Shown in pieces: positions 1 through 8,770 of a stretch of 64,000 nucleotides of DNA. The notes under the pieces are model-generated. The model was not told the origin of the DNA and ran no database searches. It saw only the letters and a program-made list of their open reading frames with translations. Location of the stretch: positions 23,098 through 87,097 of the forward strand of contig JAJRWT010000017.1 of the NCBI GenBank assembly GCA_024276675.1, given 5' to 3'. The translations under genes were made by a program, and so were the position numbers. This DNA is from Myxococcota bacterium. GTDB taxonomy: Bacteria > Myxococcota_A > UBA796 > JAFGLY01. How positions within the stretch are numbered: the stretch's first letter is position 1; each line of letters begins with the position of its first letter.

Positions 1-1
1 T

Positions 2-1540
2 CGAGAGCAGGGCTACCTCTTGGCCGACGCCCAGGTGTCGTTGGAGTTGAGCCCGGATGATTCTCGTGCCATGGTCACCTTGGATGTCGCTTCAGGTCCC
101 CAGGTGTTCCTACGCAACGTGATAATTCGAGGAAACAACCGCACTCGTCGTTCTGTCATACAAAATGAACTCACCTTGAGCACGGGAGAGCCCATCACTC
201 CTTCGGCTCTCCTTGAAACCAGAACAAGGCTCTACGATCTGGATTTGTTCCGTAGCGTGGCCCCTACGCTGTTCGGGGATGGCGACCGAATCAAGGATCT
301 TCTTGTCGAGTTGGACGAGTATCCCAATATCACCGTGGACCTCGGTGGTGGTTTTTCCACGGACCAGGGCATGGAAGCATTCATCAGGGCATCACATCGC
401 AACCTGTGGGGCAGAGCACATCGCCTGCGCCTGCTTGGCAAGGTGGGCCTGGGCTACCAGGGGGATGAATGGCGTCTTGATACCAGCGTGCCGGATTGGA
501 GTATTGCGTTGGGATACGAGGCACCCAACATCCCCACCTATGGGGAGCGTCTTCTGGTTGACCTGCTGTTGAACGAGATTCGCCAGGAATCCACCTATCG
601 GCTTTCAATAATGGGAGCTGGACCTGGAGTGGAGTCCCGAATGGGAAGGAATGGCCGCTTGGTACTCAAGTACAGGGTCGAAGCCCACCGTATCGAGGAT
701 ATCGATCCAGGAACCCTGGTTTCTGACGACCCCTGGTTGGAACTGCTGGGGATGGAAACCGGGGTACAGGGAAGCGCCTGGGACTCCGCGAGTTGGGGCG
801 ACCCCATCACGCCTTCAGAAACCCGTATGACCTCTGGTCCCGGCTTCATGTTGATGGTGGATGAGCGCGATGATGCCACCAATCCTCATCGTGGTTATCG
901 ATGGTCGCTCCAAGCCCAGGTGGACGATGGAGTCCTGTCGGACAACTCGGGGCTCGTAGCACAGAGCAACGTGGTGCAGCTCTTGCCAGTTTGGAGGCTG
1001 GGCCTGTTACTCGGCTTCAAGGCTGGCTTTGGCAGCACTATATCATCGGATCAATGCCTGCCGCTGGAGGAGAGATTCCGAATGGGGGGGGCCGGTAGCC
1101 TGAGGGGGTTTTCCCTGGAATCCGTGGGGCCCAAGAACAGGGTGACAAGGTATGATCCCGGATTTCCCACCCAGATCGAGCCGCTGATAAGCTACACTTC
1201 TCGTGACCAGCCCTACAGGTGGGTTCCCACCGGCGGTGATGCAATGTTGTCCATGACTACGGAATTGAAGGTGCCTTTACCATTGCTGGGTCTGAGGGAC
1301 TGGCCAGATGCGGCTGTCGTGGCGTTCATGGACGTGGGGAACGTCTTCTTTCTGGACAAGGATGTGAGTACCACGTCCATCGAAGAAGGCGAAGCTCTGT
1401 TCAGGGTCGGGTATGGAGCAGGTTTCAGGTATGCCACTCCCATCGGGCCACTACAGCTTGATCTTGGAATAAACCCCAACCCCATGGAAGACATGGACGA
1501 AGTACCATACCGTGTTCATTTGAGCCTGGGAACTCTGTGA
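2..1540 (+). CDS. Omp85-family outer membrane protein (BamA/TamA type), 5' truncated
   Basis: The frame is open to the left edge, so the N-terminus and earlier POTRA domains lie outside the window. The first ~90 visible residues form the end of a POTRA domain (VIIRGNNRTRRSVIQNEL, then a long helix and LYDLDLFRSV). This is followed by ~400 residues of alternating beta strands typical of a 16-stranded barrel. The conserved loop-6 motif is visible as GGAGSLRGF near residue 350, and GAGFRYATPIGPLQLDLG near the end matches the last strands of the family. The last residue is Leu rather than the usual aromatic. The family inserts or exports beta-barrel proteins at the outer membrane; whether this copy is BamA, TamA or a paralogue cannot be decided without the N-terminus. 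It ends in TGA, one base before the next gene's GTG. Confidence 0.88.
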   Translation, partial: REQGYLLADAQVSLELSPDDSRAMVTLDVASGPQVFLRNVIIRGNNRTRRSVIQNELTLSTGEPITPSALLETRTRLYDLDLFRSVAPTLFGDGDRIKDLLVELDEYPNITVDLGGGFSTDQGMEAFIRASHRNLWGRAHRLRLLGKVGLGYQGDEWRLDTSVPDWSIALGYEAPNIPTYGERLLVDLLLNEIRQESTYRLSIMGAGPGVESRMGRNGRLVLKYRVEAHRIEDIDPGTLVSDDPWLELLGMETGVQGSAWDSASWGDPITPSETRMTSGPGFMLMVDERDDATNPHRGYRWSLQAQVDDGVLSDNSGLVAQSNVVQLLPVWRLGLLLGFKAGFGSTISSDQCLPLEERFRMGGAGSLRGFSLESVGPKNRVTRYDPGFPTQIEPLISYTSRDQPYRWVPTGGDAMLSMTTELKVPLPLLGLRDWPDAAVVAFMDVGNVFFLDKDVSTTSIEEGEALFRVGYGAGFRYATPIGPLQLDLGINPNPMEDMDEVPYRVHLSLGTL

Positions 1541-1541
1541 C

Positions 1542-3401
1542 GTGGCCCCTGCCGGCATGAGTGGGGTACCCGGACACCGCACGGGCAGTAAAGCCTGGCA
1601 GTCCATCAAGAAACCGCCTCTGCGGGCTTTTTTCCGGCTGTGGGACAGACCCGGTGTGTCGTGGATGGCGATACCTGTGTTGTCCCTCTCCATTCTGGCG
1701 CTTGGAACTGCTGTCCTGGCCCCGAGAACATGGTTCGTGGGGCGAGGCTGTATCGACGCCTACGGTACGCAGTGGTTCTACTGGCTGGCCAGTCGACAGT
1801 TGTTGGGAATCGATGGCTTTCAGCATACGGCTATGCTGTTTTTCCCGTGGGGCAAGGATATCTACCTGCACACCGGAGGCAACCTGCTGGACGCCTATCT
1901 GGCTTCTCCGCTCCGTTGGGCTTTGGGGCCCGTTCTGGGGTACAATACCTGGATTCTACTCGTGCTACTGGGGAATGGCCTGGCCGCCGCCCACCTGGCC
2001 AGGTCCATCGGTAGCGGCCGGTGGGGGGCGATGGCTTCGGCATCCTTGATGGTGATCTGCCCTTTTGTTCTCCAGGAACTGCAACAGGGTAGACCCACTC
2101 AGGCATTCCTGCTCTTTCCCGTACTATGCCTTTACATGCTCATCCGCATGCGTGTTGTCGTGCATGCCGTGCTGGTGGGTTTGCTGATGGCGTTTTCCGC
2201 GTGGACCTACTGGTACTATGGCTTGATTTGCGCGCTGCTGGCGGTGGTGCATGGATTGTGGAGATTGATACGAGGACCAGCACGTGTGAGAGTTCTTTCC
2301 CTGCACCTGCTTGCTGCGCTGCTCTGCCTCTGGCTTGTTCTGCCAACCGCCTGGCCACTCGTTCAGGCACTGGAACGTGGGTCTGTTCCCGGATTGCTGG
2401 ACATGAACGGGGGAGGAGGGCTCTGGGGGCTTCATCTCAGGACTGTGGAGGGAGATTCACAGGGACTTTTCGTGTTGTCCCCCCTTGCCGGGACAGCCGG
2501 AGCCTTGATTGACGAACAGGGTATTCGTTACAACGCAGGATCCCGGATCTTCGGCATGGTGCATGTGGGGCTGCTGCTCGTGGGCCTTGTCCTGGTGAAG
2601 GGTCACAGGGTGTTGATGCTGAGTTGGGCTGTGCTTGCTCTGCTGCTGGCCGTAGGGCCGGTCCTGATCCTTGGAGACAGGTATCTCCCAAATCCTGTAT
2701 ATCTGGCGCTGCTGGACGCCAGCGATGTGCTGCGGCGCTGGTGGTGGCCCGCGAGGACACTGTTCGTCATTCACGCCATCGTCGCGGCCACCGCCTCCTA
2801 CGCGCTTGGACGATTGTCATCCGGGTTGGCGAGAAACGGCTTGTTGGCCATTGTCGTCCTTCTCGTTCTGTACGGTGATGCGAAAGAAAGCCTCCTCCCC
2901 CTGGAGAGTTGGCAGAGCGAAACCAGTCCAGGACTCCAGCGCCTGGCTTGCGCGTCCTTGGGCGCTGTCATTGACCTACCGTTTGCAAGGGACCAGAAGC
3001 ACCTCTATCTCCAGACCATCCACGAGAAGCCCATCATGGGAGGAATGCTCTCCAAGAAGGCAGCATTTGCTCCTGCTGGGCAAAGAGATCTCGTTGAAAC
3101 CAACTCCTTTCTGAGATTGCTGCTGGACCTGGGCGACAGGCAATACACCAGGAGCCTGACCTTCCAGGAGGCCGATCGGCAGAGTATCCTCCAACTGGGG
3201 TTCCGCTACGTACTGGTTCGTACCGATGCCTACACGAGACCAAAGCCCGGTGGGGCAGGTGAACTCCGTTGGGTTTCCGAGTGGCCCCGTCTACGAAGGA
3301 GTCTCTACCGGGTGCTGGGCGATCCTGTCTACGAAGATGACCACCTGGCCATCTATGGAATCGACGGCGGTTCGTTGAGGTGCGCCCAAAGGCGGGAATG
3401 A
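1542..3401 (+). CDS. polytopic membrane protein, GT-C/YfhO-like
   Basis: A 619-residue protein with about ten hydrophobic segments between residues ~35 and ~450, followed by a ~170-residue soluble C-terminal part. A GTG start abuts the preceding stop; an ATG five codons later is an alternative. The layout resembles GT-C type integral membrane glycosyltransferases and YfhO-like proteins. The early extracytoplasmic region (DIYLHTGGNLLDAYLASPL) lies where GT-C enzymes carry catalytic acids, but I cannot assign a substrate. The soluble part contains VIDLPFARDQKHLYLQTIHE, which recurs in altered form in the two polytopic proteins at 14591-17551 and 17693-19501, so the three are probably distant paralogues. 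A role in cell-surface glycan or lipid modification is inference. Ends in TGA. Confidence 0.7.
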   Translation: MAPAGMSGVPGHRTGSKAWQSIKKPPLRAFFRLWDRPGVSWMAIPVLSLSILALGTAVLAPRTWFVGRGCIDAYGTQWFYWLASRQLLGIDGFQHTAMLFFPWGKDIYLHTGGNLLDAYLASPLRWALGPVLGYNTWILLVLLGNGLAAAHLARSIGSGRWGAMASASLMVICPFVLQELQQGRPTQAFLLFPVLCLYMLIRMRVVVHAVLVGLLMAFSAWTYWYYGLICALLAVVHGLWRLIRGPARVRVLSLHLLAALLCLWLVLPTAWPLVQALERGSVPGLLDMNGGGGLWGLHLRTVEGDSQGLFVLSPLAGTAGALIDEQGIRYNAGSRIFGMVHVGLLLVGLVLVKGHRVLMLSWAVLALLLAVGPVLILGDRYLPNPVYLALLDASDVLRRWWWPARTLFVIHAIVAATASYALGRLSSGLARNGLLAIVVLLVLYGDAKESLLPLESWQSETSPGLQRLACASLGAVIDLPFARDQKHLYLQTIHEKPIMGGMLSKKAAFAPAGQRDLVETNSFLRLLLDLGDRQYTRSLTFQEADRQSILQLGFRYVLVRTDAYTRPKPGGAGELRWVSEWPRLRRSLYRVLGDPVYEDDHLAIYGIDGGSLRCAQRRE

Positions 3402-3700
3402 CACCTGTCGAATGTTCTTCTGTGGCATGTCTCGTTTTCTGCCACAGGCAACAATCGGGAACTCTGGCCACCTGGATTGTGGCTGTGGTAGGGGTCTGGC
3501 TATGGCCCTGGATCCCGACCGGCATTAGAAAGCTCTGGCTCGTCTTGTCAACTTTGCACATTGTTGGCCGAGAGGTGGGAATCCCCTTTCAGGTTGCGGG
3601 GTAATAGTCTGAACGCCTTCCGACAGGAAGGGCATGTCGGTCCGAAGAATAGGACCAAAACTGCATTTCCGAAAAACCTGGTAACATATGGAGGAATTAC
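3402..3700. other. intergenic region upstream of rubrerythrin
   Basis: Holds no credible gene on either strand. Two small inverted repeats are visible: CCTTCC-gaca-GGAAGG at 3616-3631 and GGTCC/GGACC shortly after. A strong ribosome binding site, GGAGG at 3690-3694, lies six bases before the rubrerythrin ATG. I see no clear -35/-10 pair. Confidence 0.5.
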
Positions 3701-4273
3701 ATGGAACTCAAGGGATCTGCAACTGAAACGAACATCATGGCTGCCTTCGCCGGTGAGTCACAGGCACGTAATCGCTACTCCTTCTATGCTTCAAAGGCAA
3801 AGAACGAGGGACTGGTACAGGTATCAGCCATCTTTGAAGAGACCGCCGACCAGGAAAAGGAGCACGCAAAAAGGTTGTTCAAGCTCCTGGAGGGCGGTGA
3901 AGTAGTGATTACCGGGAGTTATCCGGCGGGAACCATCGCTTCCACCTACGACAACCTGTTGGCTGCCGCTGCTGGTGAGCACCACGAACATACAAGTATG
4001 TACCCGGAGTTCGCAAAAGTCGCGCGAGACGAGGGTTTCGACGCCATTGCGACCATATTCGAGGCCATCGCCGTGGCCGAGAAACAGCACGAAAAGCGCT
4101 ATCGAGATCTGGCTGATAACCTGAAGGCAGGACGGGTATTCAAGCGAGATGGCAAGGTGATCTGGCGTTGCCGGAACTGTGGGTATCTCCATGAATCCGA
4201 ACAAGCCCCCAAGGTTTGTCCTGCTTGCGCCCATCCACAAGCCCATTTCGAGCTGCTTGCCGAAAACTGGTAG
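3701..4273 (+). CDS. rbr: rubrerythrin
   Basis: A 190-residue rubrerythrin, the usual family length. Residues ~1-145 form the ferritin-like four-helix domain, with the diiron ligands in AFAGESQARNRY, EKEHAK, AAAGEHHEHT and AEKQHEKRY. Residues ~153-190 form the C-terminal rubredoxin domain with two CxxC pairs (WRCRNCGY and KVCPACAHP) that bind one iron. The enzyme reduces hydrogen peroxide with electrons from rubredoxin or NADH oxidoreductases in the cytoplasm of anaerobes and microaerophiles. GGAGG lies six bases upstream of the ATG. It appears monocistronic and ends in TAG. The gene supports an anaerobic or microaerophilic lifestyle. Confidence 0.96.
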   Translation: MELKGSATETNIMAAFAGESQARNRYSFYASKAKNEGLVQVSAIFEETADQEKEHAKRLFKLLEGGEVVITGSYPAGTIASTYDNLLAAAAGEHHEHTSMYPEFAKVARDEGFDAIATIFEAIAVAEKQHEKRYRDLADNLKAGRVFKRDGKVIWRCRNCGYLHESEQAPKVCPACAHPQAHFELLAENW

Positions 4274-4316
4274 TTTCATGGGCCTGAGATCCTGCTGCGT
4301 GCTGTGGGGCCCGGCC

Positions 4317-4328
4317 GATCACGTGATC
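4317..4328. promoter_or_regulatory. perfect 12-bp palindrome upstream of the HTH-NACHT gene
   Basis: GATCACGTGATC is a perfect 12-bp dyad that ends 15 bases before the ATG of the downstream gene, whose product begins with an XRE-type helix-turn-helix. Such dyads are typical operators for HTH_3 regulators, so autoregulation is a reasonable inference. Nothing shows binding directly. Confidence 0.4.
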
Positions 4329-4343
4329 CAGTAAGGTGTAGTG

Positions 4344-6710
4344 ATGGGGATGGATGAGCGATCCACGCGTATCGGAGCGCGTATTCGAGCGATTCGGAAG
4401 TCGCGTGGGATGACTTTGGAACAACTGGGCAGGCGCGTGGGCGTCACACGGCAGCAGATGGGCCGCCTGGAAGCCGGAACCAGGACTCTGAAGCCTCGCA
4501 CCCTGGAGAAAATCGCTGGGGCGCTCAGTGTCCCTCTGGCAAACCTGGAAGATGAAAGCGACCTGATCAATTGGACGGCGGAGCAACTCCGCTTGTTGGG
4601 GTTTCAAATCGCTCATCATCAAGAAGTCCAGAACCGGGATGGTGTTGTGTCCAGAGTTTCAATGGTGGGCCGACTCCGGGTGGGGCCCATCAACGTGGGC
4701 GTACTGGTTCGTTGCCTGGAGCTTGTCACTGAAGACGACATCACCTCCATGGGGCGTTTTCTGGAAAGTTCAAACGAACATATAGGGCTGGTGGTGACCA
4801 GGACGAGCCCGAGAGCATCCACGAGGGCTGCTGCAGCAGAACTCGGTATCAACCTGCTGCTTCAGCAGGAATTAATGACGGCAACGATGGACCTTCGGCC
4901 CTACGCCCAGCGGCTCGTGGATGATTTCCAGGACCAGGGGTCTCCATACGTAGAACCGGAATGCAGGATCGATGACGGTTCAATCATTCCCTGGGGCGGG
5001 TTGTTGGAAAAATGGCTGGGTGACGAGGCTGGCCAGCATCTTGTCCTGAAGGGCGAACCGGGGGTCGGAAAAACCACGGCATGCCAATGGACCGCCCATC
5101 GGCTGGCAAGCGCCTACCTCCGGGATCCCGGAGTGAAGCCCCTGCCTGTACTCATCAACTTGTGGGAATACAGCTACATCCTGGATCTCGTTGACCTCGT
5201 CGCCAGAGAGGTGATGAGGCAGAATCCCCTGGATTGCGACTTCAGGCCAGTGTTTTTCAACAGGATGCTTGCGGAGGGCCGTGTCGTTGTAATTCTGGAT
5301 GGCCTGGACGAGATGGCAACTGCCCATGATCGTCACCTGTTCAACAACACGTTGAGAGCCGTTGGGGAACTGCTCCAGCGAACCAAATTTGTGATGTTGA
5401 CTGCCAGGACAGGTACCTTTGCAGAATCCGCCAACGATCTTGCCGGATTGTTCACATCCTTCGGAGAGTGGACCAGAGGGCGAAAACAGAGATCTGGGAA
5501 AAAGGTGGTGGTGGCTGATCTTCAGCGATTCAGCAAAGACATGGTGCAGCAGTATCTCTACCAGAGTCGAAAGCGTGGCTGGCGCAGCTTCCTGGACAAG
5601 CTGGATGAGTATGATCTCTGGGAGTTGGCCGGTCTGCCGCTGGCTCTATCGATGTTGGACGAAAGCTGGGTCATCTCGGGGTCGTTGCCAGGTTCAACTC
5701 CATCTCTGTACGATGTCATCTCCACTGCATTTCAGGATTGGTCCAGGCACGAGTCCAATCGTTTCAGCATACCCGTGGGCGTTGTGAGCGCAGCCATGGA
5801 GGACGTGGCCTTTGCCCTGGAGGCCCGTCGAGACGATAGCATCCCACTTGATCAGCTTCTTCACTGGTTCGCCCAGAGTGGTAGTCAGGGGATCGACGAG
5901 AGCAGGGAGAGCGCTCGTGCCATGAGCAACAGCCTGTTTCTAACGCTGGACAGGGACGGCAATTTCCGGATCTCCCATACCTTGATCAAGGATTTTCTCG
6001 TCGTGCGACGTCTGTTGCGCCTTATTGGCGAAGGTAGCGCCTGGGCACTCGAGCACGTGTGGATCGATCCCAGCAAGGAGCGCCTGCTCCAGGGGCAGGT
6101 TGAGCTGGCTCCGGGGACCCTGGGCAGACTCATCGAATGGTTGATGTCTCATCCGGATGCCGAGAAGCGCGCTCCTGCTGCATATCTCTTGGGGCTGACA
6201 CGCTACGACAAGGCCGGGGTACCGTTGTGGAACGCTTTCAGACAGGATGCAGATCTGGCCGTTCAGTGCTCCGCGGCCTATTCGCTGGCTCGGCTTGGTT
6301 CCATGGAAGCCGTCGAAGAGTTGGCGAAGCGCGCCAATGTCCAACGTGGCACCAGGGTCGGGGACCACGCACGAGTACAGATTCTTCTCCTGCTCTACCT
6401 GTTTCGTGACTCCAGTGTTGGCATGGTGGAAAAGCTGGAACCCAGGTTGCAGGAGCTGGTGGCAGGTTGGGATGTTGAACGCTTCAAAGACGATCTCCTG
6501 TCCATTCTGGACGACGATAATGAGACTGCCGACAACAAGAGCGCGGTCTGCAGACTTCTTGGAAACATGGGAGATAGAAGGCACCTGCCTCATCTCACAC
6601 GCTTATTGGGGCATGGAAACCAGCGACTTCGAAGGGCGGCCAACGTCGCGATATCCATGCTTGAGCCACCGTCGGGAAGGCCCAGGCAGAGCTGGAGCGA
6701 GTCACTGTAG
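4344..6710 (+). CDS. XRE HTH - degenerate REase-like - NACHT NTPase - HEAT protein
   Basis: About 788 residues. Residues ~8-65 form an XRE/HTH_3 DNA-binding domain (TLEQLGRRVGVTRQQMGRLE). Residues ~75-185 resemble the Mrr-like PD-(D/E)XK nuclease fold (LINWTAEQLRLLGF, VGRLRVGPINVGVLVRCLE, GLVVTRTSP), but the acidic position and the (E/Q)xK lysine are not conserved, so it is probably catalytically dead. Residues ~220-480 form a NACHT-type STAND NTPase, with Walker A GEPGVGKTT and Walker B VVVILDGLDEM. The C-terminal ~230 residues look like HEAT-type repeats with recurring AAYLLG, AAYSLARLG and CRLLGNMGD helices. NACHT proteins act as ligand-triggered switches in bacterial antiphage defence and in signalling regulators. 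The HTH head suggests a transcription regulator that senses through the repeats; defence is the alternative. The start follows AAGGTG. Ends in TAG. Confidence 0.85.
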   Translation: MGMDERSTRIGARIRAIRKSRGMTLEQLGRRVGVTRQQMGRLEAGTRTLKPRTLEKIAGALSVPLANLEDESDLINWTAEQLRLLGFQIAHHQEVQNRDGVVSRVSMVGRLRVGPINVGVLVRCLELVTEDDITSMGRFLESSNEHIGLVVTRTSPRASTRAAAAELGINLLLQQELMTATMDLRPYAQRLVDDFQDQGSPYVEPECRIDDGSIIPWGGLLEKWLGDEAGQHLVLKGEPGVGKTTACQWTAHRLASAYLRDPGVKPLPVLINLWEYSYILDLVDLVAREVMRQNPLDCDFRPVFFNRMLAEGRVVVILDGLDEMATAHDRHLFNNTLRAVGELLQRTKFVMLTARTGTFAESANDLAGLFTSFGEWTRGRKQRSGKKVVVADLQRFSKDMVQQYLYQSRKRGWRSFLDKLDEYDLWELAGLPLALSMLDESWVISGSLPGSTPSLYDVISTAFQDWSRHESNRFSIPVGVVSAAMEDVAFALEARRDDSIPLDQLLHWFAQSGSQGIDESRESARAMSNSLFLTLDRDGNFRISHTLIKDFLVVRRLLRLIGEGSAWALEHVWIDPSKERLLQGQVELAPGTLGRLIEWLMSHPDAEKRAPAAYLLGLTRYDKAGVPLWNAFRQDADLAVQCSAAYSLARLGSMEAVEELAKRANVQRGTRVGDHARVQILLLLYLFRDSSVGMVEKLEPRLQELVAGWDVERFKDDLLSILDDDNETADNKSAVCRLLGNMGDRRHLPHLTRLLGHGNQRLRRAANVAISMLEPPSGRPRQSWSESL

Positions 6711-6746
6711 GAATCGAACCAGGCAAATGACTGGCTGGCCGGAGTT

Positions 6747-7640
6747 TCAGTCCCGATCTGGCAGCATGGAGGAAAACGGTGCTCTGTTGTGAACCCTCTG
6801 TCGCCGGCTGTCGGAGGTTGCAAGCAGCAGGGAGACCCCCCTGGAAATGCGAAGCGAACCGGTGATCAGCCCATCGGCAGCGGCCTCCGCCACAAGAACC
6901 ACGGACGTGGATGGCCATGGCGAGAGTAGTCCTGCGCCAACAGAAAAAGATGGAACGGCGTATCGAACCACACCGAATTCTTCAGCAGGGTCCGAGTTTT
7001 GGAGTTCCACGAAATCTACTCCCATGGAAGCGTGGAGAGCGGGTTTCCAGTGGCCTGGAGCCGCCCACCAGGTGGACGATGCAATCCTTGTGAGAGATCT
7101 TTCTTCATCGTCGGAAGGGAATAGATCGACACCCTTCATGAACGAGGCTCCCAGTGCCAGTTGAGCCGTAGGCCAGAAGTCGGCAGACAGGGAGAGCCGG
7201 CCTGAAAACCCGTGAAGACCGGTACCCACTCCAAGGCCAGCCCCTATCAGCAGGACATCTGCCTGCAGAGCGTCAATGTCTTCAAGGCCAAAGCGACCGC
7301 GTATTGAGCGGATGTTCTGCAGGTCCAACACGATGGTGTCGTCATCGGCGTCTTCATCTGACCTCCTGATCTCCGAGAAGGTGATGGTGGGGAAGGTGAT
7401 CGAGGCGGTCCCGGCTTTGAATGAACGCCCGTCGTGGGTTTTGATCTTCAGCTTGTCTGCCTGCTCCTGGAGCCCTGAGTCGATGGAAGCTGGCGAGAGC
7501 TTTTCCCAGTGGTGCATCGCACAGCCGGAGGCCCAGCAGGTGAGTGCCAGGACCATCTGCAGAGAAGCTGCGGGGAATGCAGGGCGTCGCCCTTCTATCC
7601 ATCGTGGTATTGGCGCCAACAAGCCCCTCCTGCTCTTCAA
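6747..7640 (-). CDS. putative lipoprotein of unknown function
   Basis: Up to 297 residues from a TTG start that follows the upstream phosphatase stop by three bases. A lipoprotein signal is visible: a basic stretch, a hydrophobic run MVLALTCWAS and a lipobox ending in Cys at about residue 40. An internal ATG at 7556 would leave too short a signal. The mature part is rich in short beta-strand-like segments with Gly (LLIGAGLGVGTGLHGFSGRLSLSA and similar), as in small outer-membrane barrels or barrel-associated proteins. I recognise no family. It is very probably cotranscribed with the Ppx/GppA gene. Ends in TGA, in a convergent arrangement 36 bp from the NACHT gene stop. Confidence 0.65.
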   Translation of the reverse strand: MKSRRGLLAPIPRWIEGRRPAFPAASLQMVLALTCWASGCAMHHWEKLSPASIDSGLQEQADKLKIKTHDGRSFKAGTASITFPTITFSEIRRSDEDADDDTIVLDLQNIRSIRGRFGLEDIDALQADVLLIGAGLGVGTGLHGFSGRLSLSADFWPTAQLALGASFMKGVDLFPSDDEERSLTRIASSTWWAAPGHWKPALHASMGVDFVELQNSDPAEEFGVVRYAVPSFSVGAGLLSPWPSTSVVLVAEAAADGLITGSLRISRGVSLLLATSDSRRQRVHNRAPFSSMLPDRD

Positions 7641-7643
7641 GAT

Positions 7644-8600
7644 CTACGTGTGGACTGGCGGCGAGAAGGACGCTGGACGATGGATTTGGTTTTTGACCAG
7701 AGCATGCCTGAGACCGCGGTTGCTCACCACGAGAGTGGGATGGTGCGCCCATTTGAGGACCTGTGCGAGAATGATGGTGCCAGCCAGTGCCGTCGTCGCC
7801 CTGTCGGGAGAGGCGCGTAGTAGTTGCCGCCTTTGTACCGTGGTTCGGTGTCGCAGGAGATCGATCCACTTGTGCAGCGTCGCGGCTCCCAGGACCACTC
7901 CGTGCACGGACTCTCCCGAGAACTCCCTTAGCTCCAGTTGCGCAGCGGCCAACGCGGTGGCTGTGCCCGCCACCGCCACGACAGCCTTGGGGCGTTGCGT
8001 GGAAGTGATTGAGGAGAAAATCTCGTCGACATGTCGATGGGCGCCGGCGATGGACCGGGGGGGGGTGTGGACCTGCCGGAGGCGTTCTTCGGTCAGTCGG
8101 ACCGTACCGAGTTCCAGTGAGACGGCGTGAAGCAGCATGGGGGGCAGGTGGGATTCCGGATCATGTTGAATCGTGATCAGCTCTGTGCTGCCCCCTCCCG
8201 GATCCACCAGGACGAGAGGGCCAGGGGGCAGGGAAAGATCGTCCAGTGCTCCGATTGCGGTGAGGCGAGCTTCTTCCATGCCGGAAATTACCCGTGTCTT
8301 CAGCCCGGTGCGTTCTTCGATTCCGTGGAGAAAAGTTGTGCTGTTCAGTGCACGTCTTAGGGCGGAAGTGCCAACCGAGCGAATGTGGGCAGGTGACGCC
8401 ACTCCAGATTCCAATGCGAGATTCACGAATTGATTGATGGCGTCCGAAGCCGCCTCCATGGAGTCCCTGCCCAGTAGGCCTGAATCCCGGAGACCGCTTC
8501 CCAATCCCACCATGGCGCAGATGTCAAGGGCCGTGTCTCCTGAATCATCCACCACCAACAACTGGATGGAGTTGCTGCCGATATCGATGGCTGCCTTCAT
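7644..8600 (-). CDS. Ppx/GppA family phosphatase
   Basis: A 318-residue member of the ASKHA-fold exopolyphosphatase/guanosine pentaphosphatase family. The N-terminal phosphate motif MKAAIDIGSNSIQLLVVD and the second motif LVDPGGGSTELI (about residue 135) are intact, as is VVAVAGTATALAA near residue 210. These enzymes hydrolyse inorganic polyphosphate and/or pppGpp in the cytoplasm. The length fits short single-module Ppx proteins without the C-terminal HD-like domain of long Ppx. It lies downstream of the tol cluster after a ~170-bp gap with no gene. Ends in TAG. Confidence 0.92.
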   Translation of the reverse strand: MKAAIDIGSNSIQLLVVDDSGDTALDICAMVGLGSGLRDSGLLGRDSMEAASDAINQFVNLALESGVASPAHIRSVGTSALRRALNSTTFLHGIEERTGLKTRVISGMEEARLTAIGALDDLSLPPGPLVLVDPGGGSTELITIQHDPESHLPPMLLHAVSLELGTVRLTEERLRQVHTPPRSIAGAHRHVDEIFSSITSTQRPKAVVAVAGTATALAAAQLELREFSGESVHGVVLGAATLHKWIDLLRHRTTVQRRQLLRASPDRATTALAGTIILAQVLKWAHHPTLVVSNRGLRHALVKNQIHRPASFSPPVHT

Positions 8601-8770
8601 GCGATCCTTTCTATCGGTCGAGGATGGGCAGGTTTTTGCATGGGGACCCCCGTCGCGCCATCGAAGGAATGGAAGTCCCGTTTGCAGTCGAGAGGGTTTT
8701 CCATGGGGTCTACGTTACCGGCCCGAATCAATGGAACTGGGTTGTTGTTTCAGAGATGCGCTGCTCGCGG

